NCBI GenBank assembly: GCA_001972305.1
Contig: BDDD01000879.1
Location: 136,506-200,505, forward strand
Direction of reading: 5' to 3'
DNA: 64,000 bases
Source: Cephalotus follicularis
Lineage: Eukaryota > Streptophyta > Magnoliopsida > Oxalidales > Cephalotaceae
Shown here: piece by piece, positions 1-11,309 of the stretch
Layout: every line of letters starts with the position of its first letter
How positions within the stretch are numbered: the first letter of the stretch is position 1
Notes under the pieces: model-generated
Seen by the model: only the letters and a program-made list of their open reading frames with translations
What the model was told of the DNA's origin: nothing
Database searches by the model: none
Program-made: the position numbers and the translations under genes

Positions 1-844
1 GTAATTATATTTTATTGCTTGACTTGTACTGTACGGTGTTTGTGCTTGTTGATTATTACCCGCTGTGCTAATAACCTGTTGATTGTTTAGCCGTCGTGCT
101 AAGCAACCTGTACGGAGGACTTGCCCCAAACCATTCACAAACGGGGATGGGGTAAGAGTGCATGACGTTGGGGCCAGGAGGTGGCGACGGTCGTGACGAC
201 TTGTTTGTTTGGTTCCTTTTGGGACATACTTACTGCTTGTGTTGATGTAGCCTTATGAGGTTATACCTGTACTGTGAACATGCATATATTTACATATGTA
301 TTTACTACGATATATATACTGTACTGCATCATGATGCATTCATTCATGATACTCATTATCATATACCTCAAACTGCATTTATGAGTTTATTCACTTAGCC
401 GAGTGAGGACAAAGGCTAACCCCTATTGTAACAGATTGATGGAGTGGGATTTGATATGGAGCACGCAAGGAGACTTAAGAAAAAGACTGAATTGTTTCTC
501 TTATTTTATGTACTGAATTAATGGACAATAACTATGTTAATTGGATATTTGTAACGAGGTTTTCATATCTGTCATGTAATGATGGATACCGTGGTTTATT
601 TCTTTTCGTCCTGTATTATCACGCTCCATTTATGGGCGATCGACTTTGATGTTGGGTTTTTATATAAACTTTTGAGTATCATGTAGTATGGGATGCGTGA
701 TGCATATTTAAATTCAGCTTATTTCATGTTATTGCTTCCGCTATTGAAAGTTTTTTGTTAAACGTAAAATCGTATAAGCTGAATTATGTTGTGTTGATTG
801 CCTTACCGCTTTAATGTTGTCTTCTTGAAAAATGGGGTGTGACA
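1..844 (+). repeat. 5' LTR of element A (3' part only)
   Basis: Matches the last 814 bp of the 3' LTR (7397-8210) almost throughout and ends in GGTGTGACA directly before the primer site. The 30-bp length difference is a tandem copy of a GTTGATT...GTGCTAAG..AACCT unit near position 50-100, present here and single in the 3' LTR. Contains the TTAGCC/GGCTAA hairpin at 395-419. Confidence 0.95.
395..419 (+). promoter_or_regulatory. TTAGCC...GGCTAA hairpin in LTR A
   Basis: Six-base perfect inverted repeat with a 13-base loop, followed by CCCC and then CAGATTGATG. The same hairpin occurs at equivalent places in LTRs of A (7761-7785), C (19941-19965, 27102-27126), D (51602-51626) and G (38098-38118, 45422-45442). 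Its position in the downstream half of the LTR would suit an RNA 3'-end or R-region structure; the role is inference. Confidence 0.5.
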
Positions 845-847
845 GAG

Positions 848-859
848 TGGTATCAGAGC
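848..859 (+). other. Primer-binding site of element A
   Basis: TGGTATCAGAGC, complementary to the 3' end of plant initiator tRNA-Met, three bases after the LTR end. The same word lies after the LTRs at 17591, 20372 and 38513. Confidence 0.93.
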
Positions 860-955
860 ATATTCCATATATGCTTAGATAGGATACTTTCCTTGGAAAT
901 CAATAAATTGTTTTCCTAAAGTCGTGACTAACTGTCATCCTTCTTATAGGAACAA

Positions 956-2110
956 ATGGACCGAAGGAGAACACGTGCTAGGGCTAGAGCTGTTGGAGCC
1001 AATGCCTCTGAGGAAGCGAATATTCTGCAAGGAATGAATGTCCCCCAAGATGACAGAGATCTGATGACCCGAATTGAGGATTATTTTCAGCAACAGATGG
1101 CCTTTAATATGGCTAATGCGGAGGAGATGCGCCAGTACTACACGCAAGCTCGGCCGCAACATAGAGCTCCAGATCACTGCCCGGGAAAGGATAGTAACCA
1201 GTTTGGGAGGGACATTGAAAGGTTTATGAGGCAGAATCCGCCCAGTTTCCGGGGAGAACTTGATGCTACTGTGGCTGAGAGATGGCTGCAGGAGTTGGAG
1301 AAAATCTTTGAAGTAATGGACTGTACTGATACTCAAAAACTGAAGTTTGCTGTATACCGTCTATGGGGTGAGGCCACTCATTGGTGGGAGATGGTCAAGG
1401 CGAAATGGGAATCTCAGAGGCTTGACAGTACTTGGGGAAGATTCCAGACAGAATTATTGGAGACATATGTTCCACGGATTGAACAAGAGCGCCGGGAGAT
1501 GGAGCTCTTGGAGCTGTGACAGGGGGAAATGACGGTGACCGAGTATCAAGCAAGGTTCATGGAGCTTGCTAGACATTCACCTTATCTGGTAGTTGATGAA
1601 GTGAAGAAGATACGGAGATTTCTGAGAGGTCTGCGACCGGATCTTCGGTCAAGGATTAGAGCTATGGAGTTGGGAACTTTTGTGGAGGTTGCTCAGAAAG
1701 CGAGATTGCTGGAGAGCATATCCCGTGAAGACCGAGCAAAGAGGGCCCGAGCACAACAAAATAAATAGAGCTCGACGAGACCAGCTTCTTCGAGATGGCA
1801 AGGCAGTGGTTCTCCGACGAAATCATCGAAGAACAGATCTGGGCAGACTACCACACAGGGTACTCCTAGTCATGGGAGTAATGCGAGAACTGGAGCTTGT
1901 TATCACTGTGGTCGTAAAGGCCACTTACAGAAAGATTGCTGGAGGATGAACGGACTGTGTTTGAGGTGTGGGGCATCTGGCCATTCCGTGAGAGATTGCC
2001 CGAAGAGTCAGGTTGCAGCACCTACTGGACCACCTAGTAGCAGCGGAACCGCAGCGGGGCCTTCACCTCGAAGGGACACTGGCAAGGGTATTGCGAAAGG
2101 TAGAGTTTTT
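956..2110 (+). pseudogene. gag of element A (fossil)
   Basis: Capsid/nucleocapsid polyprotein remnant. It opens with an Arg-rich segment after MDRRRTRARARA, then the gag core, recognisable by FMRQNPPSFRGELDATVAERW and LWGEATHWWEMV. The end has two CCHC zinc knuckles of the form CX2CX4HX4C (about 1898-1939 and 1957-1999). Near-identical gag occurs in C (20480) and D (45526), and a more distant one in G (38620). The frame is not continuous; product not expected to be functional. Confidence 0.9.
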
Positions 2111-2127
2111 ACCCTTTCATAGACAGA

Positions 2128-5100
2128 GGTTCCGGAGTCTACCTCGGTTGTTGGAGGTACACTATATGTTTATGGTTTTTCTGCTAGAGTGTTGATGGAC
2201 CCTGGAGCATCACATTCTTTTGTTTCATCACAATTTGCAACATGTTTAGATGTAACACCAGAATGTATGCCATATACCTTGGATGTGAGCACACTTGCTG
2301 GAGTTTCCATGTATACAGATACCGTATATAGGAGTTGTGAGATGTCTATGGCAGGAATTTCCTTGTAGGCATATTTGATAGTATTGCCTATCCGCGACTT
2401 CGATGTTATTTTGGGGATGGATTGGCTGTCAGCACATCATGCTTACATGGACTGCTACAGCAAGACTGTTGATTTTCTTCTGCCCGATGGTACTGTTTTC
2501 CAGTTTAAGGGAGACAATGGGTTTTCTACACCAATTATATCCTTCATCCGTGCATCGAAGTATCTCGAGAAAGGATGCGAAGGATATCTTGCTTATGTAA
2601 TTGACCGGAGGAAAGAGAAGGGATTGAGTATCGAGGGAATTCCTGTTGCAAGTGAATTTTCGGATGTGTTTCCTGCAGACTTAGAGTCATTGCCACCAAG
2701 AAGGAATATGGAGTTTGTTATAGATCTTATACCAGGTACATCTCCTATTTCTAAAGCACCATATAGAATGGCTCCTACAGAATTGAGGGAACTGAAATTG
2801 CAGTTACAAGATCTGATCGATAAGGATTTTATTCCACCTAGTGTTTCCCCGTGGGGTGCACCTGTGCTGTTTGTGAAAAAGAAGGATGGATAAATGAGAC
2901 TTTGTATCGATTACCGGATGTTGAACAAGGCAACGATTAAGAACAAGTATCCTCTACCACACATTGAGGATTTGTTTGACCAGTTGCATGGACCGAGAGT
3001 ATTCTCGAAACTTGATTTGAGGTCGGGTTATCACCAGTTGAGGGTGAGGGAAGGAGATATTGAGAAGACTGCTTTCTGGACAAGGTATGGTCACTACGAG
3101 TTCCTCATGATGCCTTTTGGTGTTACCAATGCACCGACTGCGTTCATGTCATTAATGAACGATGTATTTCGACCTTACCTGGACCAGTTTGCCGTTGTGT
3201 TTATTGACGACGTACTAGTATACTCAAGGAGTGAGGAGGAGTATGCTTGCCATCTGAGGTTGGTTTTGCAGATTCTCCGAGAACAGCAGTTGTATGCCAA
3301 ATTCAGTAAGTGTGAATTTTGGCTTGACCGTGTGATCTTTCTTGGTCACATTGTATCTGGAGAGGGCCTAGCAGTAGATCCATCGAAGACAATGGTGGTA
3401 CAAGATTGGCCACAACCAAAGAATGTGACGGAAGTATGCAGTTTCCTTGGACTGGCGGGGTATTACAGAAGGTTTATCCAGAACTTTGCAAGGATAGTCG
3501 AGCCCTTGACTAGACTGACCTAGAAGAAGACCTTGTTTGTCTAGGACGAAGATTGTGAAGCTAGTTTCCGTGAACTGAAGGATCGGTTAGTTTCCGCTCC
3601 TATCTTGGAATTACCTGAGGATAATAATGGATTTGCAGTCTATAGTGATGCATTGGGTAAGGGCTTGGGCTACGTACTGATGCATCGAGGAAGAGTGATC
3701 GCTTATGCTTCCAAGAAGCTAAAGCCGTATGAAGAAAACTACCCGACGCATGACCTTGAACTTGCAGCTATTATCTTCGCCCTTCAGAAGTGGAGGCACT
3801 ATCTGTATGGGGCACAGTTTGAGATCTTTACCGATCATAAGAGTATGAGGTACCTATTTTGTTAGGACACACTGAACATGAGGCAACGAAGGTGGGTAGA
3901 ATTCTTTAACGATTATGATTGCAGTATTCAGCATCATCCGGGAAAAGAAAATGTGGTCGCTGATGCCTTGAGTCGCAAGGCTATGGTTTCCAGTGCGATG
4001 GTGTCGCAGTGGAAGATGTTAGAAGACTTCCAAGAGTGGTCTCCATTTAATCAGTCACCAGGAATCTTTGTAGCTTACATGCGAGTACGGCCTGTGTTAC
4101 TCGACCACATAATGGATGCACAACCACATGATCCTGGATTGTAGCGGATTCGAGAGACCTTGGATTCGGAGTCCGATTTTCGAGTACACGCCGATGATAT
4201 TCTGAGATTTCGGGGACGGGTGTGTCTTCCAAATGATAGCGAGTTGAAGAGTGAGTTGCTTTACGGGACTCATAAGTCCCGGTACAGTATCTATCCTGGT
4301 AGCACCAAAATGTACCAAGATATGAAGAAGACTTACTGGTGGCGAGGCATGAAGCGCGAAATTGCCGAATATGTCGCGAAGTGTTTGACTTGCCAGAGGG
4401 TCAAGGCCAAACACCAGAAACTGGCAGGACTGTTGCAGTCATTACCAGTGGCAGAGTGGAAATGGTAACACATCACGATGAACTTTGTTTCTGGATTTCC
4501 ACTGACTAGGCACCATCATAATGCTGTGTGGGTTATTATTGATAGACTCACCAAATCAGCACACTTCTTGCCTACACACGTCACTGACTTAGCGAGCAAG
4601 TTGGCTCGATTATATGTGAAGGAGATTGTGAGATTGCATGGTGTTCCGGTGAGCATCGTTTGTGATAGGGATTTGATTTTCACTTCTAACTTCCGGAAGA
4701 GATTCCAAACAGCCTTTGGAACGAGATTGGATCTCAGTACTGCTTTTCACCCTCAAACAGACGGACAGTCAGAGCGTACCATCCAAACCTTGGAGGATAT
4801 GCTTCGGGCTTGTGTGATCGATTTTGCTGGGACCTGGAAAGACCATATCCCTCTGATAGAGTTTTCTTATAATAATAGCTATCACGCAAGTATTGGTATG
4901 GCCCCATACGAGGCACTGTATGAGAGGAAGTGTAGGTCACCCGTCTGTTGGGACGAGGTTGGTGAACGACCATTGCTTGGGTCGGATTTGGTGGAGGAGA
5001 CTTCGGAGAAAGTCAAGTTCATCAAAGAGAAGTTGCTATCAGCACAGAGTCGACCGAAGAGCTATGTCGACAGTGTGAAGAGAAGGCCTTTAACCTTCAA

Positions 5101-5513
5101 TGTTAGAGATCACGTGTTTTGAAAGTATCTCCGTGGAAAGGGGTGCAAAGATTCGGGAAGAAGGGAAAATTAGCGCCACGCTATATTAGTCATTTTGAGA
5201 TTCTGGAAAGGGTTGGGGAGGTAGCTTATCAGCTAGCCTTGCCTCCTACTTTGTCGGGCATACATGATGTCTTCCATGTATCGATGCTACGAGGTTATAT
5301 CCGAGATCCATCACATATCCTAGATTGTGACTCCGTTACGGTGAGGGATGATCTTTCTTGCGAGGAGTCACCAGTGAGAATTTTGGATTGGAAGACGCAA
5401 GTATTGAGGAACCGGACCATTCCAATGGTAAAGGTTCAGTGGCAATTTCATCGACCGGATGAATCGACTTGGGAATGTGAGAATGATACCCGAGAACGTT
5501 ACCTGCATTTGTT
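2128..5513 (+). pseudogene. pol of element A (PR-RT-RH-IN-chromodomain, fossil)
   Basis: Domains in order: aspartic protease (about 2130-2480, GGTLYVYGFSAR then an active-site-like region GASHSF); reverse transcriptase (about 2650-3520, catalytic FIDD box at 3200-3211); RNase H (about 3605-3960, YSDA, DLELAA and FTDHKS signatures); integrase with HHCC zinc region (about 4270-4420, CLTCQRVKA), DDE core (about 4478-4900, HPQTDGQSERTIQ), GPY/F-like region (about 5119-5290) and chromodomain-like tail (about 5370-5513, MVKVQWQFHRPDE). The domain order fixes it as Ty3/gypsy; the tail as chromovirus. Broken in several places. Confidence 0.93.
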
Positions 5514-5549
5514 TTAGTATTGTGGTAATTTTGAGGATGAAATTTCTTG

Positions 5550-5562
5550 AAGGAGGGTTGGA
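5550..5562 (+). other. Polypurine tract of element A
   Basis: AAGGAGGGTTGGA immediately before the 3' LTR start TGTAACGCCC. The equivalent sites in C, D and G are AAGGAGGGGTGGA. Confidence 0.9.
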
Positions 5563-5734
5563 TGTAACGCCCGGGATTTTTGTTATTGTAATATTCGTTT
5601 TAAGATGTAATCTTATGTTTGAATTAATGAAAATATTAGAGATTTCGACCTCAATGATGCTTTCCAAACCCTAAATATTGTTTTGGGGAAAGGAATGTGT
5701 ATGTTAAACCAAAACGGTGCAGTTTTGGGATAAA

Positions 5735-5880
5735 CGCGTCGATGTCTTTGCAAAGACTTCGACGCCTACGGAACAAGGGCGCAAATGAATGCATGTACAT
5801 GCACATCGATGTAGACGAAGACATCGACACCCTCGTATGAAAGAGGAAACGATATCAACATCTAAGGAAGACGTCGATGT
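5735..5880 (+). repeat. Upstream cluster of GACGTCGACG-type palindromes, LTR A
   Basis: Repeated degenerate words such as CGTCGATGTCTTTGCAAAGA, TTCGACGCC, CATCGACACC and GACGTCGATGTC. The shared core is TCGA with CpG on both sides. The cluster lies about 300 bp upstream of the TATA-like box. A matching second cluster follows the leader hairpin. Confidence 0.7.
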
Positions 5881-6166
5881 CTTTGAAAAGAATAGCAGGA
5901 ATGTTACACACTGACAGAATAACATGCAAATGGGCAACTTTTGAGGCATCTTGAGATGCACAAAGAGACGTGTGGATAATGCTGGTGTGTTGCCAGGCAT
6001 GCTCCAAAACGTGTCCCTCACCTGGTGCATGCAAAAGGATTTACCATCCTCATCTGCAACCTGCAGAAGGGGAAAAGGAAAAGAGCCAAAAACAAGAAGC
6101 AGAGAGGAGAGCACATGTGTGTGTGGATGCATGTGAACCAAGAGAGGAGGAAAGGATTCTTGCCAG

Positions 6167-6174
6167 CATAAAAC
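6167..6174 (+). promoter_or_regulatory. TATA-like box of LTR A
   Basis: CATAAAAC followed by a CT-rich stretch. The identical octamer sits at the equivalent place in the LTRs of C (18301, 25463), D (50021), G (34360, 43828) and, on the minus strand, H (53685-53692), always about 170-240 bp before the leader hairpin. Conservation across families supports a core-promoter role; no start site is mapped. Confidence 0.6.
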
Positions 6175-6365
6175 ACCTCTCCCTTCCCGTCGTTCTCAGA
6201 TAAACACTGTGAGAAAAGATATAGAACAGAGAAAGAAAGAGAGAAGATAGAACCACCATTGTTGAGCACTTGGAGCTTGGAACTTGGAGCTCTTGGGATT
6301 GCAACTTGGGACGAGTTTGGAGCTGCTGTGAGCAATCCTTGGAACACAAAGAGGTGGACTTACAA

Positions 6366-6383
6366 GGTTTCTAACTTGAAACC
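6366..6383 (+). promoter_or_regulatory. Covarying leader hairpin, LTR A
   Basis: GGTTTC-TAACTT-GAAACC: six perfect pairs around the loop TAACTT, then AGAGGTAGGGG. Other families have the same loop with compensating arm changes (see 18530, 35860, 50254, 53470). The following GGTAGGG resembles a plant 5' splice site (inference). Confidence 0.75.
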
Positions 6384-6628
6384 AGAGGTAGGGGAAATTG
6401 ATGATCTTTTACATGCATTTTGAGTTTTAAGATAATGAAATGCCATTGATGACTTGCATGTTAATGGATGAATTGAAATCTCTGGATTTGTTGTGATGAC
6501 TATTGTGATGTACGGAGTAACCATGCATGTGTAAATTACATGAATATTCAAACTGGTTTGTGTAAAGGATGGATTGGTAAAGGCTTGGTGTGTTAAAACA
6601 ATAGAAACAATGTTCTGAGTTAAATAGA

Positions 6629-7050
6629 CGTCGACGCCTACATAAGGACGTCGATGTCTTCATGTGTGAATGCAACAGATGTCGATGTTTTGGTAAAACA
6701 TCGACGCCTTTTCTGGGAATTGCAAAACCTTAGTGTTCGTTGTGGACGATGAAATGCCTGCTTTTGATCGCCTGACTGGCTAATGAATTGGTGTTCTGGT
6801 TACATATTCTGATAATCGGTAGCATGCCTTACACTGTGAGAGAACGAGATTATTTGTTAAGGGTCGAATTCTCCCCCTCATAATCAAGATTCGTGAACTG
6901 ATACCTCCTGGTATCATAAAGACATCGACGTCTTTGGAAAATCATCGATGTCTTTGTTCCTAAAACGCCTGAGAATAACTGCACGAAATGTTGGCGCCTT
7001 CGGGTAAAGACGTCAACGCCCAGGGGATAAGCGTCGACGCTTATCCCCCT
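6629..7050 (+). repeat. Downstream cluster of GACGTCGACG-type palindromes, LTR A
   Basis: About ten degenerate copies of words such as ACGTCGACGCC, GACGTCGATGTC, CATCGACGCC and GACATCGACGTC, placed after the leader hairpin and before the AT-rich middle of the LTR. The word type matches the upstream cluster of the same LTR. Confidence 0.7.
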
Positions 7051-8326
7051 GTTTGGAAAAGTTTCACTCGAATGGGACCCGTTAGACCCGAAACGACTCT
7101 AGGAACGATCCTAGGTGCATTCTGAGCATATGTTTGCATTGTTACTGAAATGTGAATTGAATTGTGGTTGATTGCTAAAAAGTGTTAACCATTTTGAAAA
7201 GCTTGCATGATTATTATAATCATTAATTGTACGAAAATGTATATTTGCCAAATATATATATTTTTTCAAATGACTAGGGAAAGTATTTTCCAAAGACGGT
7301 GAAATGTTTAAAGGATTGGTTACACAATTGAACTGTATTGTTTTAAGTTTTATAACTTATCACAACCTGAGAACGGAGTAATATATTTTAAACAAAGTAA
7401 TTATATTTTATTGCTTGACTTGTACTGTACGATGTTTGTGCTTGTTGATTGTTTAGCCGTCGTGCTAAGCAACCTGTAAGGAGGGCTTGCCCTAAATCGT
7501 TCGCAAACGGGGATGGGGTAAGAGTGCATGACGTTGGGGCCAGGAGGTGGCGGCAGTCGTGACGACTTGTTTGTCTGGTTCCTTTTGGGATATACTTACT
7601 GCTTGTGTTGATGTAGCCTTATGAGGTTATACCTGTATTGTGAACATGCATATATTTACATATGTATTTACTGCGATATATATACTATACTTCATCATGA
7701 TGCATTCATTCATGATACTCATTATCATATACCTCGAACTGCATTTATGAGTTTATTCACTTAGCCGAGTGAGGACAAAGGCTAACCCCTACTGTAACAG
7801 ATTGATGGAGTGAGATTTGATATGGAGCACGCAAAGAGACTTAAGGAGAAGACTGAATTGTTTCTCTTATTTTATGTACTGGATTAATGGACAATGACTA
7901 TGTTAATTGGATATTTGTAACGGGGTTTTCATATCTGTCATGTAATGATGGATACCGTGGTTTATTTCTTTTCGTACTGTATTATCACGCTCCGTTTATG
8001 GGCGATCGACTTTGATGTTGGGTTTTTATATAAACTTTTGAGTATCACGTAGTATGGGATGCGTGATACATATTTAAATTCAGCTTATTTCATGTTATTG
8101 CTTCCGCTATTGAAAGTTTTTTTTAAAACGTAAAATCGCATAAGCTGAATTATGTTGTGTTGATTTCCTTACCGCTTTAATGTTGTCTTCTTGGAAAACA
8201 GGGTGTGACACGCGCTCCCTAGGCCAAACGCACCCAAGGCATAAAAACAAGGAATGCCCGAGCAGGAAGGAGGAAAGAAGGAAGGGTAAAACTGCGAAAG
8301 AACCCTTACTTAAACAGTTCCTCAAA

Positions 8327-8440
8327 ACTCACCGTTTAACTAAAAGAAACACGCACAACACCCACTTTGCAACGCACCGTTTAACTAAAGGGAACGTGCA
8401 CCACACCCACTGCCCAAACGCACCGTTCCGCTAATGGGAA
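8327..8440. repeat. Tandem repeat, about 48-bp unit x 2.5
   Basis: Units share CACCGTTTAACTAAA.GGAA followed by CACGCACAACACCCAC-like text and AACGCACCGTT. The three copies are imperfect. Confidence 0.7.
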
Positions 8441-9954
8441 CATGTCAGGATAGGGAGTCAGGGCAAGGAATGCAACACTACGTCTTGCTTGGGGTTCCGG
8501 GCAGGGATGCCAACACAACATGACGTAGTACAAGCCAGGCCTACGCCCTATCCTAAGACAATACTTCCCATGATAAACCATCCTTGGACATGTCCTCATT
8601 GGACGACAACACTTATCAAAAGGCTGAGCCTGGGATCAACACAAGGGCCCGGGGACAAACGCCAAGCGCATAAAACAACCACCTGAGGTCCCACCAACGC
8701 TCGAACTACACTAAGGAGATAACATCTCACCCCGGTCAGGCACCCAGGGGATCCACCAGGGCTCACCCACCAAAACATCTCCAGGGACCGTGCTGGTCCG
8801 AGGTCGGGAGGTCGGGCAAAACTAAGGGAAACTGCTTACCTACACTTAACACGTAGGGTATGCCGGGAACAACGCCCGAGGATGCCACCAGACCTCAGCT
8901 TAGGGTTAAGCAACCTGAGATGCAAGGTCAACCTAAAGGTTTGACCAACCGTGATCAAGCCACCCCTTCCTCTAGCATCTCAGTAGAGGTGCCACGCATG
9001 AAAGGCCCGAGGAGAAACACTGCAGTTTCACAAAGGCCAGGGCTGGGAAGACCTGCTACCCTACCCAGGGTCCCACAACACCTGAACTCACACGACGTCC
9101 CTGCACGCCGAAAACACTTAGCAAACACAACGCCAGGGCTGAGAGAACAGCACAAACAACAAGTATATAAAACAAAAGAATGAATTATATACACGGCCCC
9201 GGGCAAACTGCCTAGGACGCCCAACATCCAAAAGTTTTACACAAGTTTATAAGAAGGTTTTACAAGACATAGATATTAACAAAATCTATACAAAACCCCA
9301 TAAATGTCCCCAAATGCATAAGGCATCCATGGCCTAGGAGCCATGCTAAGGTGCTGCGTCCGGCGTCTACCTCTCTTTACAAGCTGTCCTTAGTGGATCT
9401 CAAGAACACTGCTGCCCCGCTCCCTCTGCACACAAAACTGAGAGGGGATTAGTCCAACTGACTAGTGAGTAAGATCAAGGAATATCCTGGGCGACCCACT
9501 TCCACCGGGGTGCCAAGAGTCAAGGTGAACGTGCCCTGCCCCAACTGGGCCGGGGACAACCCATCTCCCCTGCTCAACAAAACAAGGCAGAGGTGAAAGT
9601 ATACAAGGATATCGATAACAAAGGAAAGTCCGAGGAAACGTTAGAGCTACCAACTCAAAGACTGACCTCAAGGAAAGAAGATAAATAACAGTTTGTATAT
9701 TAGAACATGCCAAGGATCCAAGGATCAACAGAAGATCAACTCTAAGGATCAACAATTCTCAAGGGGACTACTGGTACTGTATCAATCACAAGAACATTCC
9801 ACACACGCACATGCACAATCAAACTCACACATTTCCATAGTCGAAACCACCTAGGAAGCATAAATAGCAAACTCCGTTGACGTTCTATCAACGCGATCAT
9901 GGGCTACAGGATTGAACACATCCCTCATATACTCAATATAGATACCCACTTCCA

Positions 9955-10200
9955 GAGCACCACATGAACATCGGTAGAAGGGCTACGCAAGCTCTCCTCC
10001 CCCGGCAAATCACACGTTGGCACACCTTACCACATGCACCTCGAACGAGGGGCTACGTAAGCCCACCCCCTTCGGGAATCACGAGCTCAGCACTACACTA
10101 GGTGAACCTCGATCGAGAAGCTACCTCATCGGCAATCACATGGCGTTAATATTTTCCAAGGGGCCCGTGAATCACCGCTTAGCTCCACCATTGACGAGAT
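9955..10200. repeat. Degenerate tandem array with GGGCTACGTAAGCCC core
   Basis: About three to four units of roughly 60-70 bp, each with a CACATG.ACCTCG.ACGA-like start, a GGGCTACG..AGC core and ATCAC. One core, GGGCTACGTAAGCCC, is itself a near-perfect palindrome. Confidence 0.6.
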
Positions 10201-11119
10201 AACAGAGGAGAACCTTGGCTCAGAGGTAAGTGTATCACCACTTAAACCATCTCGTGCCGGCAATCTCATACATAACCAAGTAACCAGCACCCAGTAACCA
10301 GTATCTGAGAACAACAACACATGATATCAAATAAAGCATAAATACTTAAATAGAAAGGGGAAACAACAAGTTCAACCCAGGCAAGCAGTATTCACATACA
10401 ATATCAATAAGATGACAAGAGAAGAAATCCTAATCAAAGGTAATATCATGGAAGGGTATAAAATTAACAATCTCTTAGTTATCAATTGATATAAAGGAGA
10501 AGATCCCACTCACTAGTATCAACAGCTTCCTCAGCTAGTTTCCTTGCTACGCGGGCTCCGTGCCTAGATCTTCCTCTGCAAGACCAACACACAACAACAC
10601 TTAGCTACCATGAGCAATATCTCTGAAGCTATGCAAGAACCACAAAGAACCCTGAAAACCAAGGCGAAGCTCTTCCTCGGCCTCAAAGATCATGCCTGCA
10701 CCAACCATGCGACGTACCAAAACAAACTGAGGAGAACTCTTACCTGCCAAACGCGTAGACGGGTAAAGAAAGTTCCAACCTCAGACAACGCTCAAAGCTC
10801 CAGAAGAAAGAAGTAGAAGAAGATGAAATATGAAAGCTCACTCTCCCAAAACACTTCTTCTGGCGTGAGATGATGGACATCATGTCTATCGAAGTCAACT
10901 ATTACGCTTCCAAAGCAAGATTTGCACATATCCAAACACCATCTAACACTTCTCTTATATCTTAACCCATCTTACCAACATTGGGCCTCCACCAAGCCCA
11001 AAGCCAACAACACTTAACCAAGAAGAGAAGCCTAAACCAACACAACCAAGGAGAAAAGAAAAAAAAAATTCCCCCAACCCCAAACATCAATTTATCCAAA
11101 ATTAATATGAGTCGTTACA

Positions 11120-11134
11120 TCCTCTCCCCCTTAA
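11120..11134 (-). other. Polypurine tract of element F
   Basis: On the minus strand, TAAGGGGGAGAGGA precedes the LTR start TGTAACGACTC; it sets the orientation and the LTR border. Confidence 0.85.
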
Positions 11135-11309
11135 GGAAATTTTGTCCTTAAAATTTCAGCTCTGGTCCAGGGAACAAGTAAGGATAACGTTCCCTCATCT
11201 GGTCCTCCCGCTCCCAGGTAGCCTCTTCTGTTACATGGTTTCTCCACAAGATCTTCACCAAGGGAATAGTCTTATTCCTTAAAACCTGTTCTCGTCAGTC
11301 TAAGATCTG

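Larger units (their letters stand above)
1..8210 (+). mobile_element. Element A: Ty3/gypsy Tekay-type chromovirus fossil
   Basis: Seen: end of a 5' LTR (1-844), Met-tRNA primer site, gag, protease, RT, RNase H, integrase with a chromodomain-like tail, polypurine tract and a full 3' LTR (5563-8210), in that order on the plus strand. The order PR-RT-RH-IN is the Ty3/gypsy order; long LTRs plus the C-terminal chromodomain point to the Tekay/Del lineage. The 5' LTR is cut by the window edge. The copy is broken, with about ten interruptions of its reading frame. By eye the last 245 bp of the two LTRs differ at about 11 sites (4-5%), suggesting an insertion of the order of two million years ago (inference). 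It is closest to element D at 45526-52019. Confidence 0.95.
5563..8210 (+). repeat. 3' LTR of element A
   Basis: 2648 bp, TGTAACGCCCGG...GGGTGTGACA. Internal order: first palindrome cluster (about 5735-5880), TATA-like box (6167), leader hairpin (6366), GGTAGGGG, second palindrome cluster (about 6629-7050), AT-rich middle, TTAGCC hairpin (7761), and the U5 end. The 5-bp target duplication cannot be tested because the left end is outside the window; the right flank starts CGCGC. Confidence 0.95.
8211..11119 (-). repeat. LTR of element F
   Basis: On the minus strand it begins TGTAACGACTCAT at 11119, next to the polypurine tract, and runs at least 2.9 kb. It differs in sequence from the A/C/D LTRs and is C-rich on the plus strand. 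It holds two short tandem arrays (8327-8440 and about 9955-10200) and no gene that I can support. Confidence 0.75.

Noticed and set aside
848-859. TGGTATCAGAGC as a tRNA-Met gene fragment
   Set aside because: It is complementary to the tRNA 3' end and sits right after an LTR, as a primer site does; no tRNA fold around it.
8860-9183. 107-codon plus-strand open frame
   Set aside because: Inside LTR F, no recognisable domain; open in both strands due to C-rich composition.
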